Below, piece by piece: positions 28,943 to 35,833 of a stretch of 36,121 nucleotides of DNA (positions within the stretch are counted from its first letter, which is position 1; the number at the start of each line of letters is the position of its first letter). A model generated the notes under the pieces. It made no database searches. It was not told where the DNA came from and saw nothing but the letters and a program-made list of their open reading frames with translations. The position numbers and the translations under genes were made by a program. Source of the DNA: Polaromonas sp. AET17H-212 (lineage in GTDB: Bacteria; Pseudomonadota; Gammaproteobacteria; Burkholderiales; Burkholderiaceae_C); NCBI RefSeq assembly GCF_002379085.1, contig NZ_NBZW01000035.1, forward strand, positions 1 to 36,121. The letters run 5' to 3'.

Positions 28943-28958
28943 TGGCGCAGTTTTTGCT
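28943..28958 (+). promoter_or_regulatory. Sigma-54 (RpoN) -24/-12 promoter of amtB
   Basis: TGGCGCAGTTTTTGCT matches the sigma-54 consensus TGGCAC-N5-TTGCA with the obligatory GG-N10-GC spacing. It lies 72 bp before the amtB ATG. Just upstream (28914-28935) is an imperfect inverted repeat with GCGCCACC and TTGGTGCGC halves that resembles an NtrC-type GCACCA...TGGTGC site, although its half-site spacing and closeness to the promoter are unusual. Amt genes are commonly under NtrC/sigma-54 control. Confidence 0.6.
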
Positions 28959-29029
28959 TGCTTTTGGTGCTGTTGCTTTTTACAACCTGCTTTCGCACTA
29001 AAACTGCTCAAACATTCAAAGAGGGGCTT

Positions 29030-30232
29030 ATGGACGCACTAAAACAGGGCTCGGATGCCTTGTTCATCCTGCTGGGGGGCATCATGGTCTTGGCCATGCA
29101 TGCCGGATTCGCATTTCTCGAACTGGGCACGGTTCGCAAAAAGAACCAGGTCAATGCGCTGGTCAAGATCCTGGTGGACTTCTCGGTGTCCACCGTCGTG
29201 TACTTCGTTGTCGGTTACGGCGTGGCCTATGGCACCAGCTTTTTCGTCGGCGCGGAAGTGCTGGCCGCCAAAAACGGCTATGAACTCGTCAAGTTCTTCT
29301 TTTTGCTGACCTTTGCCGCGGCCATCCCCGCCATCATCTCCGGCGGCATTGCGGAGCGGGCGCGGTTTTACCCGCAGTTGCTGGCCACCGCCGTGATCGT
29401 CGGTTTTGTCTATCCGTTTTTCGAGGGCATCGTCTGGAACCAGCATTTCGGCGTGCAGGCCTGGATCAAGGCCCTGACCGGCTCCGAGTTCCATGACTTT
29501 GCCGGCTCCATCGTGGTTCATGCGGTCGGCGGCTGGCTGGCCCTGCCGGCGGTGATTCTGCTGGGCGCGCGCAGCAACCGCTACCGCAAGGATGGCGGGA
29601 TTTCGGCGCATCCGCCGTCCAGCATTCCTTTTCTCGCGCTGGGCGCCTGGATCCTGACGGTCGGCTGGTTCGGCTTCAACGTCATGAGTGCGCAGACCAT
29701 TGACAAGATTTCGGGCCTGGTGGCCGTCAACTCGCTGATGGCCATGGTGGGCGGCACGCTGGTCGCGCTGGCGCTCGGCAAGAACGACCCCGGTTTTGTA
29801 CACAACGGCCCGCTGGCCGGGCTGGTGGCCGTGTGTGCAGGCTCGGACCTGATGCACCCGCTGGGCGCGCTGGTCACCGGCGGCATCGCCGGCGCGGTCT
29901 TTGTATTGATGTTCACGCTGACGCAAAACCGCTGGAAGATCGACGACGTGCTGGGCGTCTGGCCGCTGCACGGCCTGTGCGGTGCCTGGGGCGGCATCGC
30001 CGCCGGCATCTTCGGCAGCAAGGCCCTGGGCGGCTTGGGCGGCGTGCACCTCGGCGCGCAACTGATCGGCACGGTCATGGGCGTGGGCTGGGCGCTGCTG
30101 GCGGGTTTTGCGGTCTACGGCCTGATCAAGGCCACCATGGGCCTGCGCCTGAGCCAGGAAGAAGAATACGAGGGCGCCGACCTGTCGATCCACCGCATCG
30201 GCGCCACCCCCGACCGGGAAGTCAACTGGTGA
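29030..30232 (+). CDS. amtB: Ammonium transporter
   Basis: A 400-residue Amt/Mep/Rh channel with about 11 membrane segments. The pore twin histidines are His164 (IVVHAVGGWLALP) and His314 (WPLHGLCGAWGG). The Amt signature DFAGSIVVHAVGG and the cytoplasmic tail with LSQEEEYEGADLSIHRIG are present. The ATG at 29030 follows GAGGGGC; the open frame back to 28904 spans the promoter and is not coding. Unlike in many proteobacteria, no glnK gene precedes it. It ends 94 bp before the convergent DoxX gene. Confidence 0.95.
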   Translation: MDALKQGSDALFILLGGIMVLAMHAGFAFLELGTVRKKNQVNALVKILVDFSVSTVVYFVVGYGVAYGTSFFVGAEVLAAKNGYELVKFFFLLTFAAAIPAIISGGIAERARFYPQLLATAVIVGFVYPFFEGIVWNQHFGVQAWIKALTGSEFHDFAGSIVVHAVGGWLALPAVILLGARSNRYRKDGGISAHPPSSIPFLALGAWILTVGWFGFNVMSAQTIDKISGLVAVNSLMAMVGGTLVALALGKNDPGFVHNGPLAGLVAVCAGSDLMHPLGALVTGGIAGAVFVLMFTLTQNRWKIDDVLGVWPLHGLCGAWGGIAAGIFGSKALGGLGGVHLGAQLIGTVMGVGWALLAGFAVYGLIKATMGLRLSQEEEYEGADLSIHRIGATPDREVNW

Positions 30233-30250
30233 TGGCCACGCTGGCGGCCT

Positions 30251-30290
30251 GCTACCGTTTGCTTCTGAATTTATAGCTGGTTGCGCACAC
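30251..30290. repeat. Dispersed intergenic repeat copy
   Basis: Contains GCTTCTGAATTTATAGC (30261-30277) followed by TGGTTGCGC. It matches the inverted copy at 9559-9578 and the AGCTGNNTGCGC core at 17641-17652. It fills most of the spacer between amtB and the doxX-like gene. Confidence 0.55.
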
Positions 30291-30326
30291 CCCTATTGGG
30301 CTGATGGCCGATTTGGCCTATGGAGT

Positions 30327-30803
30327 TCAGCGAACCCGCTGCAGTGTCGGCGCCAGCCAGCGGTCCAGCGACCACGGCCCCCCACCGTAAATGGCCAGCC
30401 CCGCCAGCAGCGTGCCCCAGAACACATGCTGCTGCAGGGCGGCCGGCGCGATCTCGCTGAGCGAGATCACCGCGACGGCATTGACCACGAACAAACCCAG
30501 CGCTGGGAAGCGGCCCGCCAGGCCCAGCACCAGCAGCACGGGCAGCACCAGTTCGCCCGCCGTCCCCAGCAAAGCGGCCGCCGCCGGGGGCAGCAGGGGC
30601 ACGTGGTACTCGTCGGTGAACAGGGCCACGGTGGTGTCCCAGTCGCGCAGCTTGGTCAAGCCGGACAGAAAAAAGACCTGCGCGATGTACAGGCGCGCCA
30701 GCAAAGCCGCCGCCGGCTGCAGTGTATTGAGGGGCCGGGTCAGCCCGCCCCACGCATTCAGGCCGCGTGCCAGCCAGGCCATGCGGCCATTACTTGTCAT
30801 CAT
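30327..30803 (-). CDS. DoxX-family membrane protein
   Basis: A 158-residue protein with four predicted membrane helices. ARLYIAQVFFLSGLTKLRDWDTTVALF is the DoxX signature region. DoxX proteins are small membrane oxidoreductase-like components, and homologues are regular members of DUF692/DUF2063 clusters. Its start codon overlaps the stop of the DUF2063 gene (ATGA), so it is the last gene of the bufferin-type operon. Its reaction is unknown. Confidence 0.9.
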   Translation of the reverse strand: MMTSNGRMAWLARGLNAWGGLTRPLNTLQPAAALLARLYIAQVFFLSGLTKLRDWDTTVALFTDEYHVPLLPPAAAALLGTAGELVLPVLLVLGLAGRFPALGLFVVNAVAVISLSEIAPAALQQHVFWGTLLAGLAIYGGGPWSLDRWLAPTLQRVR

Positions 30804-31627
30804 GTGTTTCCTTCGGTGGTTGGCAACGAATGCACGCCCATGGCCAGGCTGGTCTGCACCGCCTCGCCCAGCCAGGCATTGAAATCAAATGGCACGGCGT
30901 CCGGAGCATCATCCAGCGCCTCCAGGGCGTGGAGCAGGGACCGGCCGGCCATCAGCGTCCCGAGCAGCCGGTGTTCGTTCGCGGTACTCACGCGCACGCG
31001 GGGCCGCAAGCCCTGGCGCCAGACCAGCACGTGTTCAGCGCGGCCCTCCGCCAGCCTTTGCCCGGCCTGTTGCAGACTGGGGCTGCCCGTGAGATGGGCA
31101 TTGACGATGCTGGCCACCGGATAAGGGCTCGCCAGCAAGGCCACGCCCGCGCCCAGGGTGAACGTGATCCGCGCGGGATCCTCCGTGGCCAGCCGTGCAA
31201 ACGACGCCGGATCGGGCGGCACATCGGCCGCGCTGCCGGCCAGGTGCATGCGCCACTCCAGATGCGCGACATCGGCGAGGTAGGGGTCATCGGCCAGCTG
31301 CGCGGAAGCCCCGATGAAGCCGCCAAGCAGGTCCCCCCAGCAAGCCATGTCGCCGCAAAGGGGCGGATGGAAGGCCCGGAAGTGGCGCGCCAGCGCGGCG
31401 AAATTTTCCTCACCGACCAGTTGCACCAGCACCGGGTAGGCGGCGGTCAGTGCACGTTCCGCCAGCGCCTGGCCGTTCGCGCGGTAGGCTTGCAGGCCGC
31501 GTTGCGCGCGCCGCGCCTGGGTGGCATCCCCGGCAGACAGCCAGGGTGGCAGGGCGACGCCCTCGGCCGCGCCCAGCACCAGCTGCAGCAGGGCCTGCTG
31601 CTCCTGCTGGAAGTTGTCGGGCCTCAT
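30800..31627 (-). CDS. bufC: DUF2063 (BufC-like) partner protein
   Basis: A 275-residue protein of the DUF2063 family. The N-terminal helical domain has the hallmark [40 protein letters not shown], followed by [15 protein letters not shown] and HLEWRMHLA. In MNIO systems such proteins act as recognition/partner subunits that present the precursor peptide to the DUF692 enzyme. The ATG overlaps the preceding stop by 4 bases, and the next gene overlaps its own stop by 4 bases, so synthesis of BufB, BufC and DoxX is coupled. The family's 'DNA-binding' name is historical; I see no helix-turn-helix evidence. Confidence 0.88.
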   Translation of the reverse strand: MRPDNFQQEQQALLQLVLGAAEGVALPPWLSAGDATQARRAQRGLQAYRANGQALAERALTAAYPVLVQLVGEENFAALARHFRAFHPPLCGDMACWGDLLGGFIGASAQLADDPYLADVAHLEWRMHLAGSAADVPPDPASFARLATEDPARITFTLGAGVALLASPYPVASIVNAHLTGSPSLQQAGQRLAEGRAEHVLVWRQGLRPRVRVSTANEHRLLGTLMAGRSLLHALEALDDAPDAVPFDFNAWLGEAVQTSLAMGVHSLPTTEGNT

Positions 31628-32565
31628 GCCGCCACCGCGCTGTCCGCCAGGGCTTGCAGCGCGCGGGCGCTGGCCGCTTCGTCGAGCAATACCTGCAGCG
31701 ACGGCATGTCGGTGTCCCACTCCACGAGGGTGGCCAGGCCGCCCGGCGCCTTGCCAAAACGCGCCAGTGCATGACGGTAAAGCTGCCAGACTTCGTCGCA
31801 CACGCGGCTGCCGTGGTCATCGATGACGATGTCACCGCAGTCCTTGTGCCCCGCGAGGTGCAGCTCCGCCACCGCGTGCGGCGGTATCTGGTCCAGCCAT
31901 GCCATGCAGGCGCGCACCGGATCCTCCGTGCTGCCCGCCAGGCGCTCGTTGCATGCGTTCACATAAATATTGTTGACATCGACCAGCAGGCCGCAGCCGC
32001 TGCGGCTGGCGAGTGCCGAAAGAAAACCGGTTTCACTCATGTCGCAAGTGTTGAAGCGTACATAGGCGGACAGGTTTTCGACCAGCAGGCGGCGCTTCAG
32101 CCGGTCCTGCACCTGCTGCACATTGGCGCACAACACATCCAGCGACTGCCGGTGAAAGGCAAGCGGCAGCAGATCTGCCGCATGCACGGTGGCGCCCCCC
32201 CATGGTCCGCGCGCAAACGAGGCATGGTCCGAGACGCGAACCGGCTCGATGCGCTCGACCAGCGCAGCAAGCTGCTCCAGGTGCCAGGGATCAATCCCGG
32301 CGGCCGATCCCAGTGCCAACCCGACGCCATGCAGGCTGACCGGGTAGCTCTGGCGGGCCTCATGCAGGACAGCGAGCGCCGCGCCGCCGCGCGCAAAAAA
32401 GTTTTCGGAATGGACCTCCAGGAAGTCCAGTTCCGGTTGTGCCTCGAGCAGGCAGGCATAGTGCGGATGCCGCCAGCCTATGCCCGTGGTGAAAAAAGTG
32501 GAATCAGTCACAGCCAGAAGGCGACGCCTGTCCAGGAACAGGCTGCTTCGCCCGGATGGGAACAT
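31624..32565 (-). CDS. bufB: DUF692 multinuclear non-heme iron oxidative enzyme (BufB-like)
   Basis: A 313-residue DUF692/MNIO enzyme with a TIM-barrel fold. Putative iron ligands are visible in [48 protein letters not shown] and ELHLAGH. These enzymes modify cysteines of precursor peptides, for example to oxazolone/thioamide- or thiooxazole-type groups that bind copper. The preceding gene encodes a cysteine-containing DUF2282 peptide, the expected substrate. The start at 32565 is 11 bp after that gene; a GTG at 32511 ([17 protein letters not shown]) is nearer to the typical family N-terminus and may be used instead. Confidence 0.9.
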   Translation of the reverse strand: MFPSGRSSLFLDRRRLLAVTDSTFFTTGIGWRHPHYACLLEAQPELDFLEVHSENFFARGGAALAVLHEARQSYPVSLHGVGLALGSAAGIDPWHLEQLAALVERIEPVRVSDHASFARGPWGGATVHAADLLPLAFHRQSLDVLCANVQQVQDRLKRRLLVENLSAYVRFNTCDMSETGFLSALASRSGCGLLVDVNNIYVNACNERLAGSTEDPVRACMAWLDQIPPHAVAELHLAGHKDCGDIVIDDHGSRVCDEVWQLYRHALARFGKAPGGLATLVEWDTDMPSLQVLLDEAASARALQALADSAVAA

Positions 32566-32576
32566 TCAGCAAGCCA

Positions 32577-32882
32577 TCAGCTCTTCTTGTCCATCATCGG
32601 CTTGTCCATCATGGCTTTGCCTTTCATCTTCGCCTGGTCAGCTGTCATGCCTTTCATGCCGGCGCAAGTGCCTTTAGCAACGTATTTCCATTCGCCGGCA
32701 TCGTCACTGAGCTTGGACTGGCCGGCACAGGAATGGGTACCGGCCAGATTGGCGCAATCGTTCTGGCCCGCCTTGGCGATGCCGTAACATTTTTCTTTTT
32801 CCTGGGCGACAGCGGGTGTGGCCATCAGCATGGTGGACAGCAGGGAAGCTGCAGCTGCAGCAATCAGGGCGCGTTGGTTCAT
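32577..32882 (-). CDS. bufA: DUF2282 bufferin-type precursor peptide with Met/Lys-rich tail
   Basis: A 101-residue secreted small protein. Signal peptide 1 to about 27 (ATPAVAQ). The mature part carries the DUF2282 pattern [20 protein letters not shown] and AKGTC with four cysteines (32, 43, 52, 73). In bufferins such cysteines are modified by the DUF692/DUF2063 pair and the product sequesters copper in the periplasm. After Cys73 there is a 28-residue tail with seven methionines and many lysines ([12 protein letters not shown]), which could add copper-binding thioethers. A GGAG site precedes the ATG. Function is inferred from family and operon. Confidence 0.88.
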   Translation of the reverse strand: MNQRALIAAAAASLLSTMLMATPAVAQEKEKCYGIAKAGQNDCANLAGTHSCAGQSKLSDDAGEWKYVAKGTCAGMKGMTADQAKMKGKAMMDKPMMDKKS

Positions 32883-32958
32883 TTGAAATCTCCAGTTGAT
32901 TCGAACAGGTTAAAAATCCCAACCAGACCCGTGTTGTTTCTCTGTCTGGTTAAAGCTT

Positions 32959-32984
32959 GGTCCGGCGACTGCCGGCGTTCTTAC
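32959..32984 (-). promoter_or_regulatory. Predicted ECF-sigma promoter of bufABC-doxX
   Basis: On the minus strand GTAAG (32980-32984), 16 bases, then GGACC (32959-32963). The promoter of the TlpA-like gene has GTAAG, 16 bases, CGACC, and both continue AAGC. GTAA(C/G)-N16-CGA is close to ECF16/SigF-type promoters known from Caulobacter. The divergent ECF gene at 33757 is the obvious candidate to recognise it. A start near 32950 gives a leader of about 70 bases. Confidence 0.65.
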
Positions 32985-33019
32985 AGGATTTTTCTCACTG
33001 TCAAAAAAATGCTCGCGGC

Positions 33020-33622
33020 TTACAGCAAGTCGGCAATGCGGTCCCAGGCCTCCGGCGGAATCCGGCCCCGGTAACGCTCAACAATTTTTCCGGACTTGTC
33101 GACCAGGTATCCTGCAGGCAGTTGCGCGTGTTGGCCCAGGTTGTCGCGGTAGCTGCTGTCGCCGGCCCAGAGCTGGACAAACCGCTGCCGGGTCGACACC
33201 GTGCGCGAGATGATGGCTTCATAGTCCAGCACGTCCTGCATGCGTGTGTCGGTGCTCACAGCCACCAGCTCGAAGGGTTTGCCGACCCAGCCTTCGTAGT
33301 TGGTCCGCAGCTCGGGCATCTTGTCGCGGCACACCGCGCAGCCAGTGGACCAGTACAACACCAGCACCACCTTGCCCCTGAGCGAGGACAGCCTGAAGGG
33401 CTTGCCCTCCACCGTTTTGCCTTCAATGTGCGGCGCTGCTGCTGCCACTCGCGCTGCGACGGCGCTTTCCGCCTTCATGGAGGTCGGCGGTGTTTGCGCC
33501 TGCGAGGGAGTGACCATCCCGAGAGCGATAAGGGCGAGCGTACCCAGGCCCGCGAAGCTCCGGTCTGAACGAGCGCCGCTGCGGGAGGCGATGGGTGTTG
33601 AAACGTGACAGGCAAAACCCAT
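33020..33622 (-). CDS. TlpA-like periplasmic thioredoxin/redoxin
   Basis: A 200-residue exported thioredoxin-fold protein. Signal peptide to about residue 43 (MVTPSQAQ); thioredoxin-like domain 66-200 with active site WSTGCAVCRDKMP (Cys95 and Cys98), cis-Pro region QLPAGYLVDKSGKIVERYRG. It likely handles thiol redox in the periplasm, possibly cysteines of the bufferin peptide or metal-damaged proteins. An AAGGA site precedes the ATG. It shares an ECF-type promoter motif with bufA and ends 137 bp upstream of bufA, so it is in the same regulon but has a separate promoter. Confidence 0.88.
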   Translation of the reverse strand: MGFACHVSTPIASRSGARSDRSFAGLGTLALIALGMVTPSQAQTPPTSMKAESAVAARVAAAAPHIEGKTVEGKPFRLSSLRGKVVLVLYWSTGCAVCRDKMPELRTNYEGWVGKPFELVAVSTDTRMQDVLDYEAIISRTVSTRQRFVQLWAGDSSYRDNLGQHAQLPAGYLVDKSGKIVERYRGRIPPEAWDRIADLL

Positions 33623-33671
33623 GATGGTGTCCTTGGTGGGTGGTGGCAGCAGATTTGGACTGCAAGGGCTT

Positions 33672-33697
33672 GGTCGCCGACTGGCTGGAATCCTTAC
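33672..33697 (-). promoter_or_regulatory. Predicted ECF-sigma promoter of the TlpA-like gene
   Basis: GTAAG (33693-33697) and CGACC (33672-33676) on the minus strand, with 16 bases between, then AAGC. Motif and spacing equal those upstream of bufA, apart from one base in the -10. It lies 60-85 bp from the divergent ECF sigma gene. Confidence 0.65.
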
Positions 33698-33756
33698 GGG
33701 TATTTCTGCACTTTTTTTGCCACCCCCGCGCTGCCGTGCGACTAGACTCGCCATCC

Positions 33757-34323
33757 ATGGCCACCTTTGAAGAGCAACTGGTTGAACACCGCCTCTACCT
33801 CATGCGTTTTGCGCGGCTGCAGCTGCGCAACGATGCGTGGGCCGAAGATGCCGTGTCGGAGACGCTGCTGGCGGCACTGTCCAAGCCGCAATCGTTTGGC
33901 AACCGTTCGCAGCTCAAGACCTGGCTGGTCGGCATTCTCAAGCACAAGGTCATCGACCTGATCCGCAGCCACGCCCGGGAGGTCTCGCTTCCCGATAACG
34001 GGGCCGACGACGAAGCCGATGAGCTGGACAAGCTCGCCTTCCAGGCCGACGGTCACTTCGCCCGCCCGCCCGGTGACTGGGGTGATCCGCAGCAAACCCT
34101 GGCGCAGAGCCAGTTTTTCAAGGTCCTGGATGCCTGCGTCGAGCGGCTGCCCCCGGCGCTCGGCCGCCTGTTCCTGATGCGCGAATGGCTGGAACTGTCC
34201 TGTGAAGAAGTCTGTAAGGAACTCTCGCTCACGCCGACCAATTTGTATGTTCAGCTTCACCGTGCCCGCCTGCGTTTGCGCGAATGCCTGGCCATTCACT
34301 GGTTTGGTCAACACACTCACTGA
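33757..34323 (+). CDS. ECF RNA polymerase sigma factor
   Basis: A 188-residue sigma-70-family factor with only regions 2 and 4. Region 2 covers HRLYLMRFARLQLRNDAWAEDAVSETLLAAL and the DNA-melting/-10 part FGNRSQLKTWLVGILKHKVIDLIR; region 4 (about 120-180) holds LPPALGRLFLMREWLELSCEEVC and the recognition helix in LSLTPTNLYVQLHRARLRL. The ATG at 33757 was chosen over the longer frame, which would include promoter DNA. The anti-sigma gene starts immediately after its stop. It faces the TlpA-like and bufferin genes and most likely drives their shared promoter motif. Confidence 0.92.
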   Translation: MATFEEQLVEHRLYLMRFARLQLRNDAWAEDAVSETLLAALSKPQSFGNRSQLKTWLVGILKHKVIDLIRSHAREVSLPDNGADDEADELDKLAFQADGHFARPPGDWGDPQQTLAQSQFFKVLDACVERLPPALGRLFLMREWLELSCEEVCKELSLTPTNLYVQLHRARLRLRECLAIHWFGQHTH

Positions 34324-34578
34324 ATGGCCGTCATGAACATCCCCGCCCTTCCCCTGATGCGCACCTGCAGGCAGGCCGCAGCCTTGCTGGTGGCACGGGA
34401 GGACCGTGCCTTGCGCCTGTCCGATACCGTTGCCCTGCGCCTGCACCTGCTGGCCTGCAAGGCCTGCCCACAATTTGAAAACCAGTTGCTCACCATGCGA
34501 CTGGCCATGAGCCGCTGGCGCAATGATGCGGGCGAGGCGCAGGGCCCGGATAGCCAGGGCCTCCAGCGGCCCGAGTGA
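34324..34578 (+). CDS. Small zinc-finger anti-sigma factor
   Basis: An 84-residue soluble protein. It contains the ZAS-type motif H-x3-C-x2-C (His41, Cys45, Cys48 in LHLLACKACPQF) with an additional upstream Cys15 (RTCRQAA), as in zinc-binding anti-sigma domains. There is no membrane helix, so it would sense a cytoplasmic signal, possibly thiol oxidation or metal displacement of zinc. The ATG abuts the sigma factor stop (TGAATG); ATG 34333 (MNIPALP) is an alternative start. Function is inferred from position and motif. Confidence 0.82.
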   Translation: MAVMNIPALPLMRTCRQAAALLVAREDRALRLSDTVALRLHLLACKACPQFENQLLTMRLAMSRWRNDAGEAQGPDSQGLQRPE

Positions 34579-34907
34579 TGGCAGCACGCCGCTGCCGCCC
34601 GGCCCACCGAGGTTCCCGGCCACCGCGCTCTCTCGAAAAATAGCCAGCTATTTGTGTGAGCAGCGTAAAAATTCGTTTTCCGGCGCCACCGCTGGTGCTC
34701 TTCCCACCCCCTCTTGAGCGAGAAAATACAAGTGGGCACAAACTTCCTGTTTTCTTCTTGAAAATCAACACTCTTGTATTTTCCGAAGCCCGGTTTGCGA
34801 CGCATCGCATCGCCAGCGGGCACGCCAGCGCTCCCGCGCCAGGGCAAAACCGGCCGCCAGCCCAGTGTTGGTGCGGGTCTGCCCGGCCGGGCGACGGCAA
34901 GATTCGC
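34579..34907. other. Gene-free spacer with 11-bp inverted repeat
   Basis: No convincing gene in either strand between the anti-sigma gene and the RRM gene promoter. GAAAATACAAG (34722-34732) and CTTGTATTTTC (34773-34783) are perfect inverted repeats around a 40-base interior that itself holds TTTTC-TTCTT-GAAAA. AAATAGC-CA-GCTATTT at about 34626-34641 resembles the dispersed repeats. Function unknown. Confidence 0.4.
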
Positions 34908-34935
34908 TTGTCTTCCCCGGGTCTGGCCGCATAAC
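34908..34935 (+). promoter_or_regulatory. Promoter of first RRM gene
   Basis: TTGTCT (34908-34913), 16 bases, CATAAC (34930-34935). The second RRM copy has TTGGCT, 16 bases, CATAAT at 35673-35700, so the arrangement is conserved between the duplicates. Transcription would start near 34942 and give a leader of about 140 bases. Confidence 0.6.
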
Positions 34936-34940
34936 ATAAA

Positions 34941-35084
34941 GGGTGTGGATGTGCATCCACACCCGTCGGGTGATCGGTCAGTTTCGCGCGCTACAGCTGC
35001 AGGTTGAAAGATTGTTGTGCTTTCGGGACTCCATCGCTTTTGTCATTGTGCTTTTTTGATCATGTGTTTTAGAGGAGTCCCTTC
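34941..35084 (+). promoter_or_regulatory. Conserved long 5' leader of RRM gene 1
   Basis: The leader starts with a perfect inverted repeat, GGGTGTGGATG (34941-34951) and CATCCACACCC (34954-34964). A 27-base block (34971-34997) is identical to 35735-35761 ahead of the second copy, and a further stretch with TTGTTGTGCTTTCGGGAC is almost identical. It ends with the AGAGGAGTCCCTTC ribosome binding region. Conservation suggests regulation through RNA structure, as in cold-responsive leaders, or autoregulation by the RNA-binding product; neither is proven. Confidence 0.55.
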
Positions 35085-35561
35085 ATGGGCAACAAACTTT
35101 ACGTCGGCAATCTGCCTTACTCAGTCCGCGACGAAGACTTGCAACAATCTTTCGGCCAGTTCGGCGCTGTCACCAGCGCTAAAGTCATGATGGAACGCGA
35201 CACCGGTCGCTCCAAAGGCTTTGGCTTTGTCGAAATGGGCAGCGATGCCGAAGCGCAGGCAGCCATTGCCGGCATGAACGGCCAGCCTCTGGGCGGTCGC
35301 AGCGTTGTCGTCAACGAAGCCCGTCCGATGGAAGCTCGTCCTCCACGCACCGGCGGCGGCTTCGGCGGCGGTAGCGGTGGTGGCGGCGGCTACGGTGGTG
35401 GCGGCGGCGGCGGTGGTTACGGCGGCGGTGGTGGCGGTGGCCGTTCCGGCGGCGGCGGCTACGGTGGTGGCGGCAACGACGGCGGTTTCCGCAGTCCCTA
35501 CGGTGGCGGTGGCCGTTCCGGCGGTGGCGGCGGTAACGGTGGCGGACGCGGCGGCTACTAA
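35085..35561 (+). CDS. RRM-type glycine-rich RNA-binding protein, copy 1
   Basis: A 158-residue protein with a single RNA recognition motif (residues 2-80): RNP2 LYVGNL (5-10) and RNP1 KGFGFVEM (44-51) are intact. A tail from about residue 89 is nearly all glycine with scattered Tyr, Arg and Ser (GGGGYGGGG, GGGRSGGGG). Such small Rbp proteins in cyanobacteria and betaproteobacteria are often cold-induced and act as RNA chaperones. A GAGGAG site precedes the ATG. A second, almost identical copy begins 272 bp downstream. The tail is encoded by low-complexity GGCGGTGG-type DNA prone to length change. Confidence 0.94.
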   Translation: MGNKLYVGNLPYSVRDEDLQQSFGQFGAVTSAKVMMERDTGRSKGFGFVEMGSDAEAQAAIAGMNGQPLGGRSVVVNEARPMEARPPRTGGGFGGGSGGGGGYGGGGGGGGYGGGGGGGRSGGGGYGGGGNDGGFRSPYGGGGRSGGGGGNGGGRGGY

Positions 35562-35584
35562 GCCGCCAGCCTGGAGACCGCTTG

Positions 35585-35619
35585 AAAAGGCTTCAAGACC
35601 TCGGTTCTGAAGCCTTTTT
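35585..35619 (+). terminator. Intrinsic terminator of RRM gene 1
   Basis: AAAAGGCTTCA (35585-35595) and TGAAGCCTTTT (35608-35618) form an 11-bp stem with a 12-base loop, ending in five T. It separates the two RRM copies transcriptionally. Confidence 0.85.
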
Positions 35620-35672
35620 CATGGGACCACTTACCGCCAGTCGCAAACGGCGCTGATTTTGCAGGATTTCTG

Positions 35673-35700
35673 TTGGCTTTGTTCATATCTGGCGCATAAT
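35673..35700 (+). promoter_or_regulatory. Promoter and leader start of RRM gene 2
   Basis: TTGGCT (35673-35678), 16 bases, CATAAT (35695-35700). The 5' leader that follows (about 35707-35833) is homologous to that of copy 1, but its first hairpin (GTGTGGGT...ATCCATAC) is imperfect. Confidence 0.6.
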
Positions 35701-35833
35701 GCACGGGTGTGGGTATAAATCCATACAGGTTAGGTGATCGGTCAGTTTCGCGCGCTACAGCGGTACGTTTGAAGATTTGTTGTGCTTTCGGGACCCCATC
35801 GCTTTTGTTATTGTGTTTTAGAGGAGTCCCTTC

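Noticed and set aside
28904..29029. N-terminal extension of AmtB (MERRRHPSWCAPL...)
   Set aside because: This stretch contains the sigma-54 promoter, and a good ribosome binding site precedes the ATG at 29030. The extension is not Amt-like.
34317..34937. 206-codon minus-strand frame over the anti-sigma gene and spacer
   Set aside because: Low-complexity Arg/Pro/Ala-rich translation, no ribosome binding site and no family resemblance.
35352..35558. Repeated GGCGGTGG-type units that look like a tandem or CRISPR-like array
   Set aside because: They encode the glycine-rich tail of the RRM protein in frame; there are no constant repeats with unique spacers.
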